Source: Carex sylvatica (lineage: Eukaryota; Streptophyta; Magnoliopsida; Poales; Cyperaceae). From it: a DNA stretch of 64,000 bases. The stretch is from assembly GCA_964058845.1 (NCBI GenBank), contig CAXKVR010000031.1, forward strand, positions 434,001 to 498,000, in the 5' to 3' direction. The notes beneath the pieces were generated by a model. That model worked only from the letters and a program-made list of their open reading frames with translations, was not told the DNA's origin and searched no databases. The position numbers and the translations under genes were made by a program. Below are positions 56,238 through 64,000 of this stretch, one piece after another. Numbering within the stretch: position 1 is the stretch's first letter; each line of letters begins with the position of its first letter.

Positions 56238-58616
56238 ATGTGGCGGCGGTATATCTCCGGCGGAACTTCCGCCTTGTCCGCCTGTCTTCGCAGCCGCTCT
56301 TTCTCCGCCTCCGCCTCAGTCTCCACCACCTCCAACGCCGTGGATTCAATTATACTCCGCTCGCTAAAGGAGCACTACTTGGAAATCTCCAAGATGTCTC
56401 CTCCACCCGTACTGTCTCTCTCTCTCTCCCCCCTCTTTAACCTTTAACTCTCCTCACTTCAATTCTGAAATCTGTGACGTAAATAGCTAGTTTGGTGATT
56501 TAAATGAACAAGTTACCACCTAAAATGTCTCCTTCAGTTCTCAATTCTGTGATGTAAAGGGATGGTTTTCGTGATAACGGCAATATGCTATGTTTGTTAT
56601 GCCTACTGGTCGCAAGAGACTTCAAAAGCGAACTGTATTAATAAAAACAAGAAACCTTATACTTTGTCAGTACTCACTTCCAAAAACCTAGTATTTGTTA
56701 TTCTCTTGTTTAGCGCCTAGTGAAATTTGAAATGGAATTACAATTGAGGTCCATGGATATTTTTGTTATTATTATTTTTGTTGTTGTTGTGCCCCTTGGC
56801 TGAAATTACTGCAGGGATTAACTGATTGAGAAAATACTTTCTTTGTTATCTGCTATTATATCTAATGATTTAAGAATATGAAATCCTGAATGATTGGTTA
56901 TCTACTCGATAAGCTTCTGGACCAATTGATTGGTTAAATGGCATCTGAAATTGCAATTTTAGGGAGAGAATTTAAATAGAACTGCAACTCTAATCAAAGC
57001 TTGTCATCATTGGTATGAAAATTTTGTAGCAGTGCCAATTTTAGACTTAATTTCAAATTTTAAATATGACAAATAAAATTATTCTTTTAACTTCAAACTT
57101 TTCAGCTTACACTTTGTCTTATACGCTCTCTGTAGAAAGTCAACCCTCCTTCCCCCTATACGATAATTAAAGGTGCTCTTGACCAAGATGGGCTGGTGCT
57201 TCGTCGCACCTACAACAACACTGAAGAGATCTCCCTTTCAGTAATGCGGCTTGACAACCTAATCCCACCTGGTGCTGATGAGGATGAAACAGGTGGCAAC
57301 GATTCGGATGACTCAATAAATCAGCTGCTTCTCCATGTTGAGGTCTCAAAGGAAGGGAGAGAGGAGTCTCTGCATTTTCTCTGTGGTTTATATCCTGATG
57401 CAATTGGTATACACTCAGTTTGTCTCAGACCAAAGATCGGAAAGGAGATTGGTGAGAAAGTGGGTCCAGAAACTCTGCACGAGTATAAGGGCCGTGTTTT
57501 TCAGTAAGTTGGTTTCAAACTAAACCACAGTAGCTTTTGATTGAAAAACAAAGCTGCGGATCTCTGAGACCACTCAGTGAACACTTATTTCGGTTATTTA
57601 GTAAGACTGACCTTTGAAGAGAAAGTTCGGTTAAGCAATAGAACTAAAGTGTCATGAAATCTTTTTACATAACTTGGCAAAATATTTTTATAAGTTGACC
57701 ACAAACTTGCAACCCCGCACTAAAGTTATTTAGTAACTTTTGATTGAAAAACAAAGCTGCGGATCTCTGTGGTCTCAGTGAACACTTATTTCGGTTATTT
57801 AGTAAGACTGACCTTTAAAGAGAAGTTTGGTTAAGCAATAGAACTAAAGTGTCGTTAAATCCTTTTACATAACTTGGCAAAATATTTTTATAAGTTGACC
57901 ACAAACTTGCGACCCCGCACTAAATTCACTCACTTGATGTAGTTCAATTTGGGCATAGGAAAATAATGAAATATTAGAGTTGGGGTTACAAAAATTGCCA
58001 CTATGTAATGGTTAGCTTGGCTGTTTTGGTGTTGTTAGCATGCATCTCAATTAAGGTTTTATAGTTTGCATTGGTAGAAATTTTGTCTTTTCTTATCATT
58101 TGAGAAATAAAGTGAAACACAGAAAGACAGATATGAACAGATCAATTTGAACTGGTTAACTACAAGACTGGAGATCTAATAATGCATACAAAGTGCTCTT
58201 GTTATGTTTGGCCATATTTGTTTGTGACTTTTTTTGATTATTACACGAAAAAGTGAGCTATAAGTACCTAAAAAGGAATATGCTGAAATGCTTATGAATA
58301 CAAAACAAATGACAAGCATGGCTTTATGTAAACATTTAGTAATGTCCGTGGAAAATTTACTCATCATCTAGATTATGTTCATTTTGGGCAACACCTTTTT
58401 AATATTATGAGAACATGAGTAACATGAGATGTTTGAATTGGCAGGGAATTAGATCCAAAAGTGAGAGATGCATTTCATTTGTACATTGAGGCTCGTGGAA
58501 TAAATGAAGGCCTGTTCCCTTTCTTGCAAGCATGGCTTTACGTAAAGGATCACCGCAAGCTTATGAAGTGGTTTAAAACCGTCGGCACATTTATCAGTGA
58601 CAGAATTCAAGCTTGA
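56238..58616 (+). CDS. MAM33 / p32-family mitochondrial matrix glycoprotein (3 exons, 236 aa)
   Basis: Exons are 56238-56408, 57136-57503 and 58445-58616, 711 nt in frame. The first 40 or so residues (MWRRYISGG, Arg/Ser-rich, no acidic residues) are a mitochondrial presequence. The rest has the MAM33 layout: an acidic, helical N-part (SLKEHYLEISKM), an acidic insert (GADEDETGGNDSDDS), a strand-rich core (LLLHVEVSKEG, LHFLCGLYPDAIGIHSVCLR) and the closing helices (YIEARGINEGLFPFLQAWLYVKDHRKLMKWF). Family members form acidic trimers in the matrix and are linked to oxidative phosphorylation and mitochondrial ribosome or RNA functions. I took the ATG at 56238, and an in-frame ATG at 56145 is possible. 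No lesion is seen. Confidence 0.92.
57534..57924 (+). repeat. 203-bp tandem duplication in MAM33 intron 2
   Basis: CTTTTGATTGAAAAACAAAG begins both copies (57534 and 57737). They remain similar through GACCACAAACTTGC and CCCCGCACTAAA, with about a dozen differences and small indels. It lies within the intron and does not touch either splice site. Confidence 0.88.
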
Positions 58617-59954
58617 GGTGACTTTATTGTTCTTACTTCTGCTCTTATTCTGTGAGGTCTTGATTAATCAAGTACAAGAAAGTATTTCAAAATGGAGAAC
58701 TGTGCAGCAGTTCAGATCTTTTTCATCAATTATTTTTTTGTGCTTAAATATATGCCAGAGCATACTTTGTAGGATTAGTTGAACTTAAAGACCAAACTCC
58801 TAGGTTCAACAAAAAGGGTAAAATGAAATAAATTGATAAATAAATAGTCGTAATTCTTCAGGTTGGTACCTATGGTCAATCAAGGTCAGGACCAGTGCTC
58901 TGGTCTGTTCTGCTTGATATCCAGTTCAATAATCCCTGTGGTCATTGCGATACTGGTAAATATCATCTGAATTGCTGTGGTTGCAGTTGGCATTCTTTCA
59001 TCTTTTAATTTGGAAAGAATAAAAGTACTGTTATTTCTGGTACATTAAAAGAACTGTAAAGAATATTTCAGATGAGGTGACATGTATATTTTGATAACTG
59101 ATGGTTTATCTTTCTGAACAAAAGGCGATGCTAACAATTTAATATCATGCAGGTCAACATGAAATAGGAATATCCAGATGAGCAATAATTAATATTGGAA
59201 AACTTGTCAAAAAGCTTTGGAAACTACTGTAATCACAAAGATATTTGCTCTCTTTCCTTGTTGAAAAGATGATACTTTTATTCAGGATGCTATGTAAAAA
59301 TTGCTGGATTATTTTGAGGCATGTCTTTTATAGAAATGCATTTTCTAGGTCGCTCTTAAAAGAGTACGGATCCTCTGTTGCAGAAAACCCTAGATTAGTG
59401 CAAAAGAGGAACATTTAGGAACGATGGTTTTATCTTTTTTAAGGAGCTGAGCATTTAGGTCAGATACTCAGATTTAATTATTGTGGACGTCTTCAGCAAT
59501 TAAAGAAATTGTTACTCTTGGCATAGTCTTTGATCATGATTCCTCCTGAGTGTATGACACTGTTGTCTGACAGATTTGAGTTATCGCTTTTCTTTTGAAC
59601 TAATGATAGTTAACAATAGCATAAATGAAGAGCAGGTAATATCCATAATAAGCACACGTACACAACAGTACGTATAGACATAGTACAGTATCATAGCGGT
59701 CGTAAGCTGGTATACTTATTATTCTCAAGGAATGTATTACCCAGTCTCCATGACATTTTGTCATCGGAGGGGATAATGTAATGTAATATTGTTTGCATTT
59801 TAGCCTTTTAATAAGATGCTTCTCTTTCGTCAGAAAAAATGATCTTTTCAATAGAATAGTTGTCTCAATTAATACAGTGAAAAGTTTCTTTTCAATGTTG
59901 CAATAATTGACCTTTTTACTATTAAGATGCTTGGTGTATTGGATTTATATTTCT
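58617..59954 (+). other. 3' flank of the MAM33 gene
   Basis: 3' UTR and downstream AT-rich DNA. Nothing coding or structured is supported. Confidence 0.35.
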
Positions 59955-60140
59955 GTTTTCAAAGTCCAAATAGTCGATCCGAACTGCTCAATATCATTAT
60001 CATATGAAAATATATTTGAAGACCAAATTTTATTTTATTTTTGAATTTTTTACTATTTTTTTAGACAATTAGAAAATCACTTGATCTAAAAATTCTGGAC
60101 CATTCAAAAGTAGTGATTTTTTATCTACCAAAAAAAAATC
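59955..60140. mobile_element. Partial hairpin MITE, family A
   Basis: It carries the family A arm blocks (AAATAGTCGATCCGAACTG, GAAGACCAAATTTTA, AGAAAATCAC) but no clear second arm. Confidence 0.5.
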
Positions 60141-60956
60141 TGAGTGCCTCTTCTTCTTTTTCCACCATCTAAGATTAGAGAAGATAAATTTATTAGAAAA
60201 TTTGGAAAGAATTTTTTAAAGGCACGTCTTGCTGTTTTGGAAGACTTAATTCACAACTATACTACGTAACGACGAAAAGGGTTTCTTACCCTTGAAGACT
60301 TATCTCGTGCACACGGAGACGGCTCCGCACTTGAGGATTTCATGACTAATGTTATGGAATCAAGTATTGTATTCTGTACTTATGATTATGTTCTATAAGT
60401 CGGCTTTGACATATGACAGTCCATAAGTTAGAGTGAGGAACTGTTTTTCCTTCTCCATAATGTAAGTATTTAATTTCTAGATGAGACGTAATTATTTGAT
60501 TTTTAGATAAAATTTCCCAACATGCACTGCTCTGTGATTCTCAAGTCAGACCAATTAAAAAAAACTCCCAACAAAAGTAGAAGAAAGATTAATGCTAATT
60601 AAACCAGGCTTTTATAATTAAGCTTTTGTACAGTGTATGATCCTGTTTAATATCATTTTGATAGAGAAATTTGCGTGTTAATTTTTGTTTTGTTTTGTTT
60701 ATCTGATTGACCTCATCAGAACTAAACGGACAAATAAGATGAAACCATGTACTTTTGTTTGAACTGAAACCACCATATATATGTTGTTCCTAGTTCATTC
60801 TAAGGTGAAAATAAGTTGTTTTGGAGTATCATAATTAGCATCCAAGAGATACAAAAATGTCATTTTTCTAAAAGAATTCAAGAGACCAAACAAATGGATA
60901 ATGTATACTATTATTCTTTGTCTTTCCTGTCATAAGATGAAAATAAACTTCAACTT
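60141..60956. other. Intergenic AT-rich DNA
   Basis: No gene or defined element is seen. Confidence 0.3.
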
Positions 60957-61324
60957 AAGGGGTGGATCCAGTATGTAACAGGGGGTAGCTCCTCCCCTCC
61001 GGATTTTGAGTTTTAGTGGTGATTTATTGGTACTTATTGACTTTGTCCATTTTGAAAAAGAAAAAAATTGCCCCCTCCTGGATGTTTGATATATAATTCG
61101 GGTTAAATTTAGTGTTAAAATCAAAATAAATTTCTTAAATTATGATTAGTAATTAGAATTATAAGTTAAACCATAAAAAAAATACAATTCAGAGCATTGG
61201 AAAGTCGAAGTATTTTTTTTTTATCAAGTATCAAATTAGTTAATAAGTTTTAAATTTGATTAATTATTTAAATCCGATTCAATATTTTTTTGCTTCCCTA
61301 ACTAAAATTTTGAATCCGTCCCTG
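60957..61324. mobile_element. Possible non-autonomous TIR element (GGATCCA/CAGGGACGGATTC ends)
   Basis: The ends are imperfect inverted repeats: AAGGGGTGGATCCAG on the left, and CAGGGACGGATTCA on the inverse of the right. The interior is AT-rich and contains short words common to such plant repeats (TAGCTCCTCCCC, TTTTGAATCCGTCC). No target duplication was found, so the assignment is tentative. Confidence 0.4.
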
Positions 61325-61419
61325 CTAATATAGAAGGGGGACGAAATTTAGGCAGCTTCTACCCCTTTACCAACTCTCTAGGAGAAGTGCTCATAAAAGA
61401 AAATTAAAAAAAAAATAAG

Positions 61420-62173
61420 GTTCTAAATAGCGATTATAGCGGCATAGTGGAGAGACAAAAAAAAAAAACTATTGCGAATAGTGTAGTTATAGCAGAAGCT
61501 ATCATAAATAGCGATTTTCTCTTTTCAAATTTTATATTCTATATTTCTACTCATTATCAATATAATCAATATTAGAGAATTGATGTAACAACTAAATGAT
61601 AACTAATCTAAGTCTATACTATTTATCAATTACGCAAATAAGAAGGAAAAAAAAATCTAAAAAGTAACATTATTTAATAGTTTATACTTCATAGTATTTC
61701 ATATTATAATAGATAAAGAGCAATTAATTTTATAAGGTAAATGAAGTCAATATACATATTTAAACATTTTATATATTATAATAATAATCAAAATCAGCTT
61801 TCAATTGAAACGAACGATAATAATTTTACAAATGAATACTATGCGAAGAGCAATTAAAATGAAGAATTAATATTTGAATATTTCTCGATATAGAATGATA
61901 GAATAAATCACAAATAAAAATAGAAGCATATAGTTTGGTTTAGTATACTTATCATAGAAAACCATGTAGCGTTAGAAATAAGAATAGAAATACAGAAGCC
62001 CATATAAATTGCAAAAAAAAATCCATGTAGCATAGCGGGTCTTATATAGCGGTAATAGCAGTCAGCTATTATATAGCGATCGTAGCTGAGTTAGCGCATC
62101 TCATAGCTTAGCGTTTATAGTCCGAAAAAATTATAGCATAGCTATAGCGCCGCTATAGCTAGCTATTTAGAAC
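61420..62173. mobile_element. Non-autonomous TIR element with TATAGCG subterminal repeats
   Basis: Perfect 12-bp ends GTTCTAAATAGC and GCTATTTAGAAC bound a 754-bp AT-rich element. TATAGCGGC-like words occur near both ends, densely at 62030-62165. It resembles hAT-type non-autonomous elements, but I could not identify an 8-bp target duplication. Confidence 0.6.
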
Positions 62174-62516
62174 ATTGATAAAATTATTGTGCTGGACAAG
62201 GGAAGCAGTGGAATTTGGTTGAGGGATAAAGTTAACTTTTCAATTTTATTAAAAGACTAATGATAACATAATTAAATGCAACTAAAATTATTTCAACTAG
62301 ACGGACAAAAGGGAAAATCTGAAAGATTTGTTAATTTTGATGAGGAAATAGATATTATTGAGTGTTTTTTTTTTTTTTGATAAAAGGCTTTTGATATTAT
62401 TGAGTGTTGATGGAAAAATAAAAAATGAGAAGAATTTTGATGAACGTGTAATCAATTATCTCTAAAATTATTACCAAAATTTAAACATTTTATTTTGGAC
62501 AGTAATATCAACAATA

Positions 62517-62868
62517 TTCACTAATTCTTTGGTGAGCTTAGCCCAATAGTCTATTAAAATGTCTTTAAATAATAAATTCAAATCGTTAGAACCGATCAAC
62601 TTCACGAGTAATATGTTTTCAAATTAATTTAGTATAATGTCAAATGCTCAAAAAAATTGTTTATAAATGAATTTTAATACATTTATTATTTTTTATTTTT
62701 TATCACTTGACTTTACACTAAATTAATTCAAAATTTGATAAATATAACTATAAACATATCACTCGTAAAATAAATCAATTTTAATAATTTAATTTCGTCG
62801 TTAAAAATAAATTCAGATTTTAAAATTAAACTCAACAAATAATTTAGTGAGTTTAAAAAACACTCTAT
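62517..62868. mobile_element. Diverged hairpin MITE, family B
   Basis: It has the family B blocks (CTTTGGTGAGCTTA, TTAATTTAGTATAATGTCAA, CTTGACTTTACACTAAATTAA and the closing TTTAGTGAGTTTAA) in the same order as the copies at 49711-50787, but more diverged and without the GTAGAACTAG termini. Confidence 0.6.
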
Positions 62869-63709
62869 ACATGAAAAATTGTAAGCTAGCACTATCAAGC
62901 AATGTCTCTCTTTCCTTTGTTTTATTGTTTGTTCTCTTCGTTGAAAACTTGCAAGAGAAAAGCCGTTTTGCGCCACTAATCCGCTCCGTGGCTTTTTTGC
63001 GTGCCACGTGTATTTAACACCCAGCAAACCAACCGCTTAACCAAACCAATAGAGAAAGCCTGATGATTTTTTGTGTATCCAGCCAACCAAACCAATAGTG
63101 CGGCTAAGTGCTGACATATTATATATATATATATATATATACAGAAAGAAAGAAAGAGAGAGAGTAATGCTACGCTACTTTGCAAATTAATTCGATTATT
63201 TTAATTCGTGTTTGTAACTTTCTGATCTGCTTCAAAATTGGTGTTTATTGGATCTAAAATTTGCGGAAATGGACGTCTCCTGTAGAGCCCTTTTACATAT
63301 CTCCATCTAATGGAGAACTCCAATTAAACTCAGACCTCCCGATCCCTCTCCTTCCCTCTCACGCGAAAAAGAAAAGAGGGAGATCAGCATCTCTCTAAAT
63401 CCTAGACGCGACCGCTCCTTCTCTTTCTCCTGGCGAAAACTTAAGGCGAGAGAGAACTCTTGGCGAAAACTTCTCTAAATTCTAAAGTCGCTCAGTCGCT
63501 CAGGCAATCAACGCTTCTCCAAGTTGCGAAGTCGCTCAGGCGAGAGACTCTCTCTCAGTCGCTCAGTGCTCTCAGTCACTCAGTCGCTGCCTCCGACTCC
63601 GATTGGTCCTACTAGTACTTCCCTCTGCCTCCGACTGGTCACTCGAAGTCTAAACCTAGTGCCTCTCTGTCGCTCAGTCGCTGCCTCTCTTGCCAGGTGC
63701 TCTCTCTCT

Positions 63710-63745
<36 letters not shown>

Positions 63746-64000
63746 ATGTATTGATATCGTAGAAATGCATATCTGAAAATTTGTCCAAACTGGGGTGTTA
63801 CATTCAGTTTACCTCGCTTGCGTGTTTTGGGTTCCAAGAGATATCATGCCTTCAATTTATTTGATGGTTGTGTTAACTTTTTATTGTACATTGCTACTAA
63901 CTGGAAATGAAACCAAGAAATTTTAATACTGATACCAATTCAATTTAGTTGGTGGATTTTGATTAAATCTGGAATTAGGAAAACCTCACATAAGACCAAA
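62869..64000. other. Intergenic DNA with microsatellites and possible promoter of an off-window gene
   Basis: A TA microsatellite lies at about 63119-63141 followed by GAAA/GA repeats. From 63290 to 63700 the DNA is GC-richer, with many CGCTCAG words (for example GTCGCTCAGTCGCTCAGG near 63486) and a (CT)n run at about 63696-63742. The composition fits a promoter or 5' UTR, but no coding exon can be supported before the window ends. Confidence 0.4.

Overview
This window is nuclear DNA of a flowering plant. The genes have short exons with GT-AG introns (one is GC-AG), intergenic DNA is AT-rich, and plant-type Copia, Athila/Gypsy and Mutator-like elements, a tRNA-type SINE and hairpin MITEs are present. 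The species cannot be fixed from the sequence. A dicot-like or magnoliid genome fits better than a grass, because codon use is AT-rich and exons are not GC-rich.

Five host genes can be assembled to full length. (1) A secreted GH3 beta-glucan exohydrolase lies at 435-10720 (+, 9 exons, 625 aa). Its last intron holds a 4.7 kb Copia retrotransposon and a SINE. (2) A small plastid-type protein with four CxxC motifs, DnaJ zinc-finger-like, lies at 11655-13454 (+, 149 aa). (3) An RHF-type RING-H2 E3 ligase lies at 16039-18485 (+, 367 aa). (4) A twin-CX9C protein resembling fra a 1/Mal d 1-associated proteins lies at 21055-22394 (-, 170 aa). (5) A MAM33/p32 mitochondrial matrix protein lies at 56238-58616 (+, 236 aa). 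They are unrelated in function and read as ordinary single-copy genes. All five keep frame across every predicted junction.

A nested transposon complex separates genes 4 and 5. A Mutator-like element (MULE) of about 24.6 kb (22833-47407) has TIRs of about 120 bp and a perfect 9-bp target duplication. It carries a decayed MuDR transposase (+) and a decayed plant-mobile-domain (PMD/MAIN-like) gene (-). Two LTR elements entered it later: a 2.05 kb solo LTR (27215-29268, TSD CCTGC) and a 12.4 kb Athila-type Gypsy element (32180-44597, TSD GTGGG), which landed in a PMD exon. The Gypsy element is very young: I count five substitutions between its LTRs by eye. It carries 26 copies of a 13-bp palindrome, TTGCGGCCCGCAA or variants, mostly as pairs 21-22 bp apart. 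Without nested insertions the MULE would be about 10.1 kb.

From 47.4 to 55.6 kb there is a probable solo LTR, two hairpin MITE families (one as a run of three units), and an unusual structure at about 51690-55613. There, arrays of an 81-bp repeat lie in inverted orientation on either side of a 1.66 kb LTR that has a primer-binding site on one flank and a polypurine tract on the other. I see no indels in the 81-bp register across either array. This is the best candidate for something undescribed. From 58.6 to 64 kb there is mostly non-coding DNA with small TIR elements and microsatellites.
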